Assembly: GCF_000203815.1 (NCBI RefSeq)
Contig: NW_004457737.1
Span: forward strand, 2,356,001-2,420,000
DNA from: Cavenderia fasciculata
Lineage: Eukaryota; Evosea; Eumycetozoa; Acytosteliales; Cavenderiaceae
Length of the DNA: 64,000 bases
Direction of reading: 5' to 3'
In this document: positions 1 to 14,412 of the stretch, in pieces
Layout: every line of letters starts with the position of its first letter
Numbering within the stretch: position 1 is the stretch's first letter
The notes under the pieces: model-generated
What the model was told of the DNA's origin: nothing
Databases searched by the model: none
The model's input: the letters and a program-made list of their open reading frames with translations, nothing else
Position numbers and translations under genes: made by a program

Positions 1-149
1 TCCTTTTTATTACTTTATGTATTTATTTTTGTTTTTTTATTGAAAAAACAACCCAACAAACTCTACCAGCTGATGATTGTATGTAGTGAACAAACAAACA
101 AACAAACAAATCGATCTGAAACTAATCACAAAATTAATTCTTCTTTTTC

Positions 150-1309
150 TTCTTCATTTTTTTGTACGATAGTAAACTCAGCCATATGGATGATCCAACA
201 ATATGGGCTCCCTCTTGGAATGACCCAAGCTACATTATGTTCTGCAAGTGGAGGTATTTTTACTTGTAGAGACATTGGTGATGGTAATGGATACCGTATC
301 ACCCATTTGTATGTTTTACAATCGTGTTTTTACAATCCATCGATACTTACTTATTATTTATTTATTTAGTGAATATACTGGAGCATTTGTACAAAATAAT
401 GGAATGCCATCACCAACCTATCAATTAAGTTTTACGGCACTTCTCTATTTGAGTTATAAATCAACAGACTCTCAAGTAGCCGATCTATCATTATCACTTG
501 TATCAACTCTTGCGACTAGTTGTCCCAAACTTCAAACTTTTTAGTATGTTCTAACCAAAACATAGTTCAGAACAGAATGACTAACATAATATTTTCTCTC
601 TCTCATGGTTAGTTCACACAATGATCCAACATTTAAATCTTTTCCAAACAACATTGAAACAATGACCGATTTGTTTACTCTCAAATTAACAGTACCATTT
701 ATTAATGGTCCACTTGTATTCCCTAGTCATCCAAAACTCAACGATATTGACTTTTTTGCCCCCAATTTAGATACACTTATCATCGACGATACTATCAGAC
801 TTCCAAACCTAGGATCATTCAGTTTTCAATTCAACCCACAGTCAAACAAAACATTGGATTTCCAACCTGTATCATTCCCTAAACTTACCAATTTGTATGT
901 ATATAATAGAGATAGATAGATAGATAGATCTAGTACTGTGTGACTTAACATTTTTCATTCGTTCATTCATTCATTTAGGTATATTGGTGCTTCACAGAAT
1001 ATTCCAGTCCCCAATCCATTGACGTATATTTTTAACTTGCCAATGTGCTATGATATGACTTTGTTCAATCGTCGGCAACACTGTATATTCCAAAATACTC
1101 AAGTATTAAAATCTCTGTATGTGTGCATACTACTATAGCTATAGTTTAATTACTCATTTACATTTTATTACACTAAACACATTGTAGAAATTTAAAGGGT
1201 GACAATACATTTTCACCATCTCTTGATACTTTTCCTGTCATTGACCTACTGTATGAAACCAAATTAAATATCTATTTCCTTCCATTTATTAATTAATCTA
1301 TTTTAACTT

Positions 1310-1357
<48 letters not shown>

Positions 1358-4260
1358 TAGTTATATTCAAGATTCAACAGCCTTTCCATTTACTACCTAC
1401 CCTCCAAGTCTAACAAAGATGAGTGGTAATCTTGGAACACTTACCAATATTCCAAATATTCCAGTTACACCAAATCTTCAGTTATTGTAAGAAGAACAGT
1501 CTCAGAGTTGATCAAATATACATTAGTATACATAGTCCCTCTAACTTTAATTTGTTAATTTAATTGTTATTTGTAGATCATTTAATGCAGTGCCGCAACT
1601 TGCGATTCCAAACACAAACTTTACAAATATTTTGGGAAACGCAAATGGTACACTTGATTTGACTATCATGTCGAGTCCCAATTTTGCAGGACCACTTGTG
1701 CAAGAAACCTCTCTTTGTTCACTTGGTAAATTGACCCTTCCACCTCCATCAGGTGTCACATCGATCCCAGATTGTTTTTGGTGTTATGATTCACCTGCCA
1801 GGTATTCTGGTCCACTCACCAAACCAGTTGGATTTACTTGCACCTACACTGTCGATAGTCCATTAGTACTATTGTTTGGAAAGGGTGTATTGACCGGCAA
1901 AAACTTGGGTTGGACACTCCCAGCCAACCTAAACAATACCATGATCAGTGTGTTGACACCAAACAGTAAAATAGAGGTCACTTACTCGACACCTATCACA
2001 GGTCCACCACAACCATTCGCCATTACACTCAATCAAGCCAACAACTATATCTTGGATACCACTATCATGGAAGCTGGGTTTATCGTCTCTACGTTTACCG
2101 TCAGACAATATCCAGGTAGATTAGCACAAGTCGAAGTTTTATTTGCCACTGTCAATTGGTACATCTTCCCAAATATCACATTAGACTCTTATATACCAGT
2201 GGCCGGTCCCATCCTAAACACTCAAACCAATACTATATTGTACTATGTTGCTGCACCACCCAATCAACCCTATACACTTACAATTAGTAATACATATATT
2301 CAAGTTCAAAAACCAGTTACTTTTAATCAAGGTTTGTACAGTCTAATTCAATCAACTTCAATCAATCTATTAAATCTAATTTTTAATTCTTTTATTTATA
2401 GTTTACCCAACTGTTAATGATGTTTATAGTACAGATACATATTGGGCAATTGGTAGTATAATACAATTTACTGGAGATTTTGGTACATCCAATGAAACAT
2501 CATCGGTTGAATTTAATAACCCGGATGAATCTAAAAGTATATGTACCGTGTTGGTATGGACTCCCCAAACCCTTCATTGTAAACTCGAGCAAATACCAAT
2601 AACCCAGAGTAGAATGGCAACTGTCAATATTACAATCAATGGTTTTTGGTTGGTATCTCAAGTTGAAGTGGTCACTGTCAAGGACGAGTGTAATCAACTT
2701 ACCAACTATTGTAATGGTAAAGGTGTTTGTAACGATCAAGGTCATTGCGATTGTTATATAAATCAAGGAAGTTATTATAATAATTGTTCAAAACGTATGT
2801 TGTAAAAAATATATAAATAGACACATATGTATATATTAATATTATTATTTTTTAGCATATCCATTCATTAATAGTGGAATTGTTAATGATCAAAATACAA
2901 CACAAAGATCAATTAGTTTATTTGGTGATTTTGGACCATACGCAATGACCAATGTAACCATTAAAATCAATCATACAATGAATTGTAATTTCAATCAAAC
3001 TGGATCCACTCAATTCCAAATGAATTGTCTACTTGATGCATCACCAACTACCTATGGACCTGCATCTGTTCAATTGGATCTAAATAGTCTAACATTTGAT
3101 AGTAAAACCTATGTCATTAAATTCAATAACCCTTCTCCATCGACTGGTACAACCACTACCACCACCACCGCAGGCACTTCTACTACTGGACCTGGTACAA
3201 AAACCCCACAAGAAATATGTGATGAGACTACCCAATATTGTTATGGACATGGTACATGTGATGTCAATGGGGTTTGTCAATGTGAAAATCAATATAATCC
3301 AATTGATAATTGTTTAACTAAATGTATGTATTATTTAAATCACTTGTGTGGAAAATAAGTATTTATTAATTTGATTTGTATTTGTTTTTAGTTGCTGATA
3401 ATACAACATTTAATCCAAATACAACATCACCAACTACAAAGATTGAAGTAGATGGAGTTGAATTTGGTTTTGAAATTGTTGCTATTCAAGAGATTGGATT
3501 GGACAATGAAATATTAAAAGAGTTGTTGACCGATAGTTGGAAGTCGAATATTACCACAAACAACTCATTGATCAATGCAGTTTATGATTTGGTGATTGCC
3601 AACTCTAGTCTTCTAAATACGACTAGTGTAACTGTCAATATTTCATTCTCTCAACTACCTAGAACTGTCATATTTGGAGACCAACAATTATCAATCGGTC
3701 CCAATTCCATAAAGTTGGCAGTATCTATTTCGGGGTGGACTTATTATTCCAATTTTGCAACTCTTAGATTAGTATTGAAAACAACGGTATACAATGACCA
3801 ATCGATAGAGTATGATTGTCAAGAGACTAGAATCGATCCATTCTCGTATGACAATTATGGAACACTCCAATACCTAAGAGTACTCAAAGACAATGTTCAA
3901 TTCAACGGTAGATTCCTCGATTTTGCATTGGCTGATGGTCGTACAACCTATTCACAAACACTACTCATCAATCAAACCACTATCAGTTCCGATCAACAAT
4001 CATCATCTGCCATGATCGGTATCACATTACCTCAATGTCAACAATGTATTCTCGATCCAGACTTTACACCATTGCTGGTTGTCAACGATAAGACGGGTAA
4101 TTGTTCAGATGATAAGAAATGGAAGATTATTGTTGGATGTGTAGTTGGTGGGTTAGGTCTTGTTGCCATTACTGTCGGTGCTGTAATGTATAGGCAAAAG
4201 TTGATGAAAACAAGAATGTATAACAAAAAAATGGCAAATAAGTTGAATCAATTAAATTAA
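150..4260 (+). CDS. ComC-like LRR/EGF adhesion membrane protein, 5' end uncertain
   Basis: Exons that keep one frame: ~150-308, 370-543, 613-894, 979-1116, 1188-1250, 1361-1486, 1577-2331, 2402-2794, 2856-3323, 3392-4260. The N-terminal half is leucine-rich-repeat-like (units ending in hydrophobic -LxxL- cores), and the first six introns all interrupt a codon after its second base at the end of a repeat unit. Two EGF-like modules follow (Cys clusters near 2688-2790 and 3220-3320), then a large C-terminal beta-sandwich region and one membrane helix (IIVGCVVGGLGLVAITVGAV, about 4129-4188) with a short basic cytoplasmic tail. This order is that of dictyostelid ComC-type proteins, thought to act in cell-cell signalling or recognition. 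The signal peptide was not found: the first exon probably lies before the window or in 1-150. Family call confident; individual ligand unknown. Confidence 0.8.
1310..1357. repeat. (TAC)n microsatellite inside an intron
   Basis: About 16 uninterrupted TAC units fill the 3' part of the 1251-1360 intron of the ComC-like gene and run straight into its TATAG acceptor. It is likely length-variable, but changes would stay within the intron. Confidence 0.9.
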
Positions 4261-4938
4261 TAAACACGCGTAATTAAGTTATCAATTCGGGGATCATCTC
4301 CAAACATCACAACCAAAAAAACAAAAAAAGAAAAGATAAGGTGACCTTTGATCTATTATTGTATTTCCCTTCAATTCATTAGTCAAAAGCTTATAATACA
4401 ATATTTAATTATTTTCCTTCAAAGTTTAATATCATAGAGAAAGAGAGAGAGAGAGAGAGAGAGATAGAGAGATTTCTTTTCAAGTACAACTTGCTGGGTT
4501 TTATAATTAACGTTTGCTCTTTGGTCAAACCATGTTGTTTTCTTTGGTATCTAAACATTACAAACTATACTTATCACTATTTATTTTCCCCTGAGCTTTT
4601 GACCGTACAGATTATTTCAACCTCAATCATACATGGTACAAGGCTGGCTGGTCATCTCCTTTTTTAATTGCCCTTATAGAACCCAAGGAGGGTGCTTCAA
4701 AAAGGAAATGACCACAAGTCTTGTCTTGTCACCTCCAAGTCCAGTAGCACTCATAGAGCCCTCCCCTCAAGTTCCAAGACCATTCTACTTCTTTAAATAA
4801 ATGTTCTATAGTTATTAATTATAATTTAATGATCATTTAAAATTGAACATGTCCTCTTTTCTTTTTGTTTTTTTTTTATCCCGATTTGTACTTTGCAATT
4901 TAACTCTTTTTAATATATACAGACAGATAAAGAAACAA
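4261..4938. other. Spacer with a long imperfect hairpin and (GA)n tract
   Basis: No gene seen. It holds a GA repeat at about 4437-4472 and a strong inverted repeat: 4649-4664 pairs with 4699-4714 at 15 of 16 positions, with further CAAG/CTTG pairing at 4640-4643 and 4719-4722. The loop is about 34 nt. The patch 4640-4790 is less AT-rich than the rest of the spacer. Confidence 0.6.
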
Positions 4939-5870
4939 ATGGTATTCTTTGTATCATCTCAAGGTTCAAACACTCCATCATTTAATGATCATGTATTGTT
5001 ATGGGTAGGTAAACCAGTGTTTGAGAAGAAAGAAAACAACCCTTACCTTTTGTGATGATCGTCATCATTAACTCTTCTTCCTCTTCCTCACCTATAGCCA
5101 GCATTAACATTAGGTAATATAGGACAACTTTGTATAGACTTGATTATCAATACATATGGATTTGAGCGAGTAGGATATATATACGATGAAAATATTATAC
5201 CTGTTGTTGGCAATGACACCTATACCACCAACAAAGGTGTCATGTCGACTGCCGTCGAAGTATATCAACTAGCATCAACAAAAATAACCATCGTACAACA
5301 AAGATCACCAATTATTGCAGGTCGTTACACTAAATTCTCAAACAATCTTTATAAATGGTTCAATGATTCTCAATTCTCTCAACTCTTATTCATATCAAGT
5401 ACAAATGCAAACAAAAGAATTGATTCTCAATTGTCTGGGTATGTAACAACATTAATAACAATGTAAACTTGTTATTTATTTACTATTTATTTACTTATTT
5501 ACCTACTTTCTATTATAGAAATCAATTAAGATATGTTATATCACAAAGTATAAATAATGAATCACTTGGCAAGTTAAAATCATTGTCAATTCCAGAGATG
5601 GAGACACAAGGACAAATTGTGATCGATGGACAAGTGCAACTTTTAAGTGATCGTCTCACTGGTCTCGCAAGAGACATGAAAGATTTGGTGAGTGACAAGT
5701 TCTTGGCACTTGTATTGTTTTGTTCAGAGGGTGATAATACTGCCGATGCTATCAATGTCGCTCGATTCGTTTCTCAATACATTGGTCTTCCATCAAAGGA
5801 TCAATTTGAAATCCCATCCTCATGGAATCTTATGCAAGGTCCTGCTGTAGATCAATCATTATTCTTTTAA
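4939..5870 (+). CDS. psmg2: Proteasome assembly chaperone 2 (PSMG2/PAC2)
   Basis: Exons 4939-5004, 5098-5438 and 5519-5870 give 252 residues, close to the 264 of the human protein. PAC2 pairs with PAC1 to hold alpha subunits while the 20S proteasome ring forms in the cytosol. Recognised by the start MVFFVSSQGSNTPSF, the block PALTLGNIGQLCIDLIINTY, GYIYDENIIPVVGNDTY, the SEGDN-DA motif near the C-terminus and the ending IPSSWNLMQGPAVDQSLFF, all matching the family in order. The ATG at 4939 was chosen over in-frame upstream ATGs (4843, 4849) because PAC2 proteins start at this point; the upstream stretch would add an unrelated hydrophobic leader. The 3' end is only 54 bp from the end of the opposing LNR gene. 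Confidence 0.9.
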
Positions 5871-5924
5871 ATCAAATAAACAGAGGTATAAAGAAAAAGT
5901 AATTATATTTTATTATTATTATGA

Positions 5925-7861
5925 TTAAAGAGAAAATTGGAAGATTGATACCAACAATGACATAGATATAAAGAAGATATGATGGAGTGATAAAGAAGAA
6001 GCTGAACTTCTAGCTCTTAAAATACTGTCAACCTTGGTACATGCACTATCACTAAACAAGTCACTCTTACAGTCTAATTGAGCGAGACCAAGGAGATTGT
6101 TGCATGCCTTTTTGTAATCTAGACAGGTTTGTCGACACACTGGTTTGGGTTTACTCTTGCCATCACAGCTAACACAACCTTGGGAACATATCATTTTGGC
6201 TTGCATTTGTTGACATGTTTCCTCTTCTTTGTTCTTTGGCTTGTCCATTTGCAACATGATATGGTTGTCTGCACCCATGCAGGCGGTTGAAGACACCACC
6301 TTTCCTTTTACTCCACATGCTCTTGTCTTGGGTGCCAATTGGCATGTTCCATTGGATACTCCTTTAGAGTCGAGAAGGGTGGTTGAATTGGCACCACCAA
6401 TCACTCCACAGTCACCATTGTCATATTGACAGTTGAATGTATTGCATTCATAGTCACAAGCTCCATTACCCAACATTGATTCTAGACATCCCAAGTCACA
6501 CATGCCTCCAATCTTTCCAGAGTTGACAACGTCACAGTCACCACCATCATAGTTACATTGTTTTACGTTGCATGCAGACATACACCATCCGTCACCGACA
6601 AGGTTGAGGGGACATCCCGGAGCACACTCTTGCTTTTCATTTCCACCTCGGCAATCACCACCGTCAAACAAACATTCCTTGGAATAACATTCATTGTTAC
6701 AAACACCATTCTTGATCATTGCAGGTTGACAACCAGCTGAACATTCTTTGGTGATCATTCCCTTTGAAGTTGGTGGACTAGTACAATCTTTTCCATCCCA
6801 TTTACAAGCTTCATTATAACACTCTGAGTCACATTCTCCATCACCTATAAATGTTTTAAAACATCCTTTGGAACAAAATTGTGAATCTAAAGAAATAATA
6901 ATTAAGTTAATTTCAAATCTATCTATCTTTAAATATATTAATATTAATATTTCTATAGATTCATACCATCGATATCAATGGGTGGAGCACAATCACCACC
7001 ATCAAATGAACATGCTAAAACTTGACAGTCAGGTTGACACTTTTTATCACCAATCATTTTCCAACTACATCCTTTACTACATTCCTTGGCTGAATTGTTA
7101 CAATCCCCTCCATCATTTAGACATTCTGGTACATTACAAGCTTTGGTACAAACTTTATCCCCAATCATTGCTTTTAAACATCCAACATTACATTCTTCCT
7201 TTAAAATTAAAAACAATAGGTTTAGCATATATATTCTTTTGTTTTAAAACTTAATGATACATACAGGATTTTTTTTCTTTGGATCACAATCTAAGTTATC
7301 AAAATTACATTCTTGTACATCACAACTGGCATCACAAATACCATCACCTCTTTCTTTTTCTCTGCATCCGGGTGCACATGTTTCTATTTTTAAAAAACAA
7401 ATAGATTAATTTAATATCCAATAAAATAATTTCAAGAATTAAATATACATACGAGTTGGTGATCTTGGATTAGCTCCACAATCTCCTTCATCATAAGAAC
7501 AATCAGCATTATTACATTCTGGGTCACAATATCCATCACCAATCCAACTCTTTCGACAACTAGTTTTACAAAAATCTAAATGACCAGAAGTATTAGTATT
7601 AAATTTGAATGAAATCTATTTCCGAATTTTTAGAATATATTTACAATTTGATTTTCCTTGTCCTGGACAATCACCTCCATCATTTCTACATTTTTCATTA
7701 TTACAAGCTCTATCGCAAAAACCATCACCTATCCATCTTCTTGGACATCCTTCTGCACATGTCTCACCTCTATCGTCACTATATCCAACATCAACTAACA
7801 ATCCAATAAATATAAAACTGATTATAGCTGATACTATTATTAATTTCTTCTGTTTTACCAT
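5925..7861 (-). CDS. Secreted/GPI-anchored protein with nine LNR (Notch/Lin-12) repeats
   Basis: Five exons on the minus strand (7645-7861, 7453-7575, 7265-7383, 6967-7198, 5925-6886) give 550 residues. A signal peptide ([19 protein letters not shown]) is followed by nine LNR modules of the form C-x3-C-x8-C-x3-C-x4-C-x4-DGGDC; the Asp/Asn residues that bind calcium in Notch LNRs are mostly kept. The first four introns fall between modules. The C-terminal 180 residues hold a second Cys-rich segment, then a small-residue stretch and a hydrophobic end ([19 protein letters not shown]) typical of a GPI attachment signal. No EGF, ankyrin or protease domain is present, so this is not Notch. Likely a cell-surface or matrix calcium-binding protein; partner unknown. 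Confidence 0.85.
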
Positions 7862-8306
7862 CTTTCTTTCTCTTTTAGATTTTTAATGATAGACTATTTC
7901 GATTAAAGATTGATACTATCCATTTACTATTATTACTATACTCTTTGATTCCATTCCGATACTCAATTTGGGTAGTGGAGTTGCAATAGACAGAATAATC
8001 TGGATCTTTTCAATTGACCCTCTTGTTGTGTGTTGTGTGTGAGGATAGTGTTTGAAAACAGTTCACTAACCATTGTGATAATTAACCACTTTTTTTTGGA
8101 GAGAGTGGTTAGGGTTCAAATATAAAAAATACGAATTGTTGAATATGGATTTGTAAATTGATCCATTGATAAAGTAAGGTAAAGTAAAGTAAAGTAATAA
8201 AATAATTCTATATTAATTTATTTTTATATTCGCGCATGGTTGTGGGGTTGTGTTACATTCATTCATTGCCTCTTGGATTCCATTGATACACTAGTGACCA
8301 AGGTGT
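7862..8306. other. Spacer upstream of the LNR gene with a small hairpin
   Basis: No gene seen. TAACCACT at 8083-8090 pairs exactly with AGTGGTTA at 8104-8111 around a T-rich loop. A GTAAA-type short tandem repeat lies near 8174-8195. The spacer is promoter DNA of the LNR gene and 3' flank of the coiled-coil gene. Confidence 0.5.
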
Positions 8307-9596
8307 TTAGAGGACTACAACCTCTAAAGAAGAAGGTGGTTGTGATGATTTTGTTGATTGATAATTATTCTTTGGACTTGATGATGATGATGATGATGAT
8401 GATGGAATCGAATTATTGTTGTTATTATTATTATTAATATTATTATTTTTGTTGTAATAAGATGATAATTGTGATCCAAGATGCTGATGTTGTTGAGATG
8501 GACTAGATTGAATACTATTATTCATTGACAATCCTTTGAGTGAAATGGGGCTCATTGACATGGCACTAGATGAAGATGAGATTGGTGAACTTTTAAGTGT
8601 TGGACTGATGAATCCAAAACTGGTGGCTGGTGATGAAGTCGACGACGATGACGATAATGACGAAGATGATTGAGCAACAATCTTTGGTGTTGAATTGGAC
8701 TTGGATTTTGAAAGTTGGGATTCTAAACCTTTGAGTTTATCCATGTAGAATCGATTCAATGATGATAATGTTTCCTTTTCCTTTTCCAAGTTAAAGATTT
8801 GTTCCCTATCTCTTTTCTTTTTATCTTTTAATTTTTTAACCTTGATTTTCAATCTATCACTCTTTAACTTCTCCTTTTCCTTGGTGTTTGAAAATAATGG
8901 TGGTGTTGATTCGGTGCTATTCATATTGTTACATAGAGATGGAGTAAAAGATTGTTGTGGAGTTGATGAACAAGAAGATGAGGAAATAGAGGATTCTTCC
9001 TCTTTGTTGTTATTGTTTCCGTTGTTGGTACCCATTAAAGTAGAGAATAAATAATTAATTGGTTGAGGTGAATAATGTAGTAATGGAGTAGAGAATGATC
9101 GAATTAATGATGATCCTGTCATTACTGGTTTGTGGCTATTGGCATATTCATGGTCGTTGATTTCAATTTCAATTTGTTGGTTTGTTGTTGATGTTGTTGT
9201 TGTTGTTGGAGTTGGAGTATTTGCACCAAGATGGTGTTGATTCATAATGGGAGAAGTAACCATGGAACATGCAGAAGGTGTAGATTTAACACTACTATTG
9301 TTACTGTGACATGGTGATATTTTAGTTGACATATTTCTATGGTTCTGCTGTTCGACCAAGCTCTTTCTTTGTTCGATGATAATAGTCTTGGCACGCTCCA
9401 AATTCTTTCTATACTTTTCTCTTTCACTTTTCCAATTGGTTACATCTCTTTGATAATTCTTTATAATCTCTTTTAATTTTAAATTCTCTTTTAATAATAT
9501 TTCACTGGTTTGACCATGATTATTATTACTATTTTTATTTGGACTATTACAAATACTATTATTATTATTATTGTGATGATAATTGATTGGAATCAT
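8307..9596 (-). CDS. Coiled-coil protein with Ser/Asn-rich regions, unknown function
   Basis: One uninterrupted frame of 429 residues. Two predicted coiled coils are visible: about residues 30-90 (ENLKLKEIIKNYQRDVTNWK and following, Lys/Glu heptads) and about 235-300 (very basic, KIKVKKLKDKKKRDREQIF then Leu heptads). They are separated and followed by Ser/Thr/Asn/Gln-rich low-complexity sequence. There is no signal peptide, membrane helix or recognised domain. The second coil, with a basic stretch before leucine heptads, faintly recalls a bZIP arrangement but lacks the NxxAAxxCR signature, so I do not call it one. Position between two promoters gives no clue to role. Confidence 0.7.
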   Translation of the reverse strand: MIPINYHHNNNNNSICNSPNKNSNNNHGQTSEILLKENLKLKEIIKNYQRDVTNWKSEREKYRKNLERAKTIIIEQRKSLVEQQNHRNMSTKISPCHSNNSSVKSTPSACSMVTSPIMNQHHLGANTPTPTTTTTSTTNQQIEIEINDHEYANSHKPVMTGSSLIRSFSTPLLHYSPQPINYLFSTLMGTNNGNNNNKEEESSISSSSCSSTPQQSFTPSLCNNMNSTESTPPLFSNTKEKEKLKSDRLKIKVKKLKDKKKRDREQIFNLEKEKETLSSLNRFYMDKLKGLESQLSKSKSNSTPKIVAQSSSSLSSSSSTSSPATSFGFISPTLKSSPISSSSSAMSMSPISLKGLSMNNSIQSSPSQQHQHLGSQLSSYYNKNNNINNNNNNNNSIPSSSSSSSSSPKNNYQSTKSSQPPSSLEVVVL

Positions 9597-11953
<2,357 letters not shown>

Positions 11954-12683
11954 AGTTTTAGTAGATAAACCAAATTGAATAAACAAATATTTTATCTGTT
12001 TATCTTTGTATTCACACACAGCAACAACTACAATACTATATATCATCAAAAAAGATGGTGATGAAAATAACATTTTTAAAATTATTTGTGTCATGTATCT
12101 ATATATATATAGTTTGACTTATTTCCTGATTGAGTAGTTTTGTATGTGCGACCCCTTTTCTACTTTACTCGTTTTTGTGAGCAAGTCTTGGGTGAAGAGA
12201 CACCCAAAAAAATTATTTTTTTTCACAAAAAAGGAAGAGTGAAAAGTCAGTTCTCTCTTTGCAAAACTTCATTATCTTTTCAAAAGGTATATAAAATCTA
12301 CTTTAAAAGATTTAAATAGAAACAAATAGTAAAGTAAAGGAAGAAAGAGGTGTACAACAAACAGATATTATCACAGCGACCGATTATCTCAGCACATTGA
12401 TGACAGAAACAAAAAGAGAGAGAGAGAGAGAGAGAAACGTCGTCGTCGTTTACTCGTCATACAATAGATTATCGAGATAATTCAAGCGATTCTGATAGAA
12501 CATCACCATCCATATTGTCATTTTATATTATTGCTTTGTTGTTCTATATATCATTGTCATCACATTTTAACTCTTATTTGAATCAAAAGATCTATATCTT
12601 ATTAACCAACAATCTTTTAAAACAAACAATCCACTTTTACTATTTAGATATCTATTCTTTAATCAACCTCAAAGTAGACAAGA
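11954..12683. other. Spacer/promoter of the RRM gene, hairpin plus oligo-T element
   Basis: No gene. TTGGGTG (12189-12195) and CACCCAA (12201-12207) can form a 7-bp stem with loop AAGAGA, followed at once by A7-TTA-T8. A nearly identical ACACCCAAAAAA-TTATTTTTTT string occurs at 51149-51173 beside the PP2A gene. A (GA)n tract is at about 12414-12434. Confidence 0.45.
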
Positions 12684-14077
12684 ATGAATTGGGCAGACGA
12701 GACTGAAAACGAAGAACTCGAGAGAGAGAGACTTCGTGAGATCGAAAGGGAGAATGCACCTGCTCAACAAGCTACTGAGCCATCAGTAGATGATCAACAA
12801 ACAGCACCCGCTCAACAACAAGACGGTGATCAAAGAAGATCATCTGAACGTGACGAACGTGATAACAACAGCAACAACAACTATCGTAGTGGTGGCTATG
12901 AAAAGAACTATAACAGACAAGACGGCGGTTACAACAGAGGTGGTTACAACAATAACAGATACAACAACAATGACAACCGTAGACAAGATGGTGGTGGTTA
13001 CAACAACAATAGATACAACAACAATGACAATCGTAGTGGTGGTAACTATGACAACCGTAGACAAGATGGTGGTGGTTACAACAACAACAGATACAACAAC
13101 AATGACAATCGTAGACAAGATGGTGGTGGTTACAATAACAACAACAACAACAACAATAGATACCCAAGACGTGACAACTTTGACAATCAACCAAAATATG
13201 TTGTCATTCTCACTGGATTCGAGACTGAACCAACCAAAGACCAAATCTTTGATTTCATTTCCAACAGTGAAAAGGTCGGTCAAATCGAAGTATCGAATAT
13301 GGAATTCACCCAAACTTCTGTTAGCATCGCATTAAAGAATGTCGAATCCTATCAAGCTTTGTTAGAAATTGATGGAGAGGTATGAAAATCAAACAAACAA
13401 ACAATCACGACTATGAATCAATTACTTCTTTAAGATATTAACTATAACTTTTTTTAATTTTTTTAAAGATTTTCGAGGGCAAAACAATCTCTGCCAAGGG
13501 TCAAAGCACCAATAGATTCGCTGAGTACAAGCCACCAAGATACAACAACAACAATCAACAACAACAATCATCACACCCACAACACGCTCCATTTGGCCAA
13601 CCACCATCGCACGAGAGAAAGTCAAATCCATTTGGCAATGCTACTCCAGTAGACACGGACAAAATTAACAGAGACAAAGAGGACAAGCCCCAAACATCCC
13701 AACCATCTCAACCACAACAACCACAAGTTGAGGAGCAAAAAACTACCGAACCATACAGACCCAAACAACAAGGACAACAAGGAGGATTCAGAAAATCAAA
13801 TGATACTTTCAACAACAACAGAGGTGGAGATGTTCAAAGAAACGATAAGCCATTCAACAATAATCGTAAGGACTTTGGTGCCAACAAGAACAACACCCCA
13901 AGCAAGGGAGGTTTTGACAACATGAAGCCAAAGAAGCCACAAATGGACCAAGATGGTTGGACAACTACCAGCGGTAAAAAAGAAGCTGGAACTCCAGGAA
14001 AAATTGCCCAAGCTCCAGTTCCCAAAAAGGATACTCCAAACAACAAATTTGCTTCTTTGATGGAAGAAGACGATTAA
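12684..14077 (+). CDS. RNA-binding protein with one RRM-like domain and Asn/Gly/Arg-rich linker
   Basis: Exons 12684-13379 and 13469-14077, phase 0, give 434 residues. The acidic start MNWADETENEELERERLREI is followed by imperfect repeats of the type YNNNRYNNNDNRRQDGGG (roughly residues 75-160), then an RRM-like fold at about 169-246 that begins YVVILTGFE (RNP2-like strand) but has a weak RNP1. The C-terminal 190 residues are Pro/Gln/Asn-rich and end QDGWTTTSGKK...NKFASLMEEDD. The layout (short W-A-D start, single RRM, R/G/N/D repeats, disordered tail) suggests a translation factor of the eIF4B/eIF4H kind; that is inference and other hnRNP-like roles are possible. The repeats create long spurious frames on both strands. 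Confidence 0.8.
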
Positions 14078-14412
14078 ACAAACAACCAACAACAACAACA
14101 ACAATTAACCCACACACATCACACACATAACAACAGATAGCAATAACACTCAAGAACGAAATATTAGCAATTATTCACTATGCCTGCTGGCTTTCAATTA
14201 ATGAATTCATTTCTTTCCTGTCATCAAAACAAATAATCACCAAAAAAAACTTAGAAAACCCAACAAAACATAAAAATAACCATATTGATAACAACAACAA
14301 CAATAACTATTATTATATCCCTATTCACGAAATAACAATAAGAAATTCAATACATATATAAAATATTTTTTTTTACACTAAATTGATATCTACTATTTAA
14401 TTATTATCCTAT
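14078..14412. terminator. Convergent 3' flanks
   Basis: AT- and A-rich gap between the stop codons of the RRM gene (+) and the TPR gene (-). It should hold both poly(A) sites; nothing else seen. Confidence 0.4.

Noticed and set aside
12772-13335. Open frames on both strands over the Asn/Gly repeats
   Set aside because: By-product of AAC/GGT triplet repeats in the RRM gene; composition is pure Cys/His/Val or Thr/Met low complexity.
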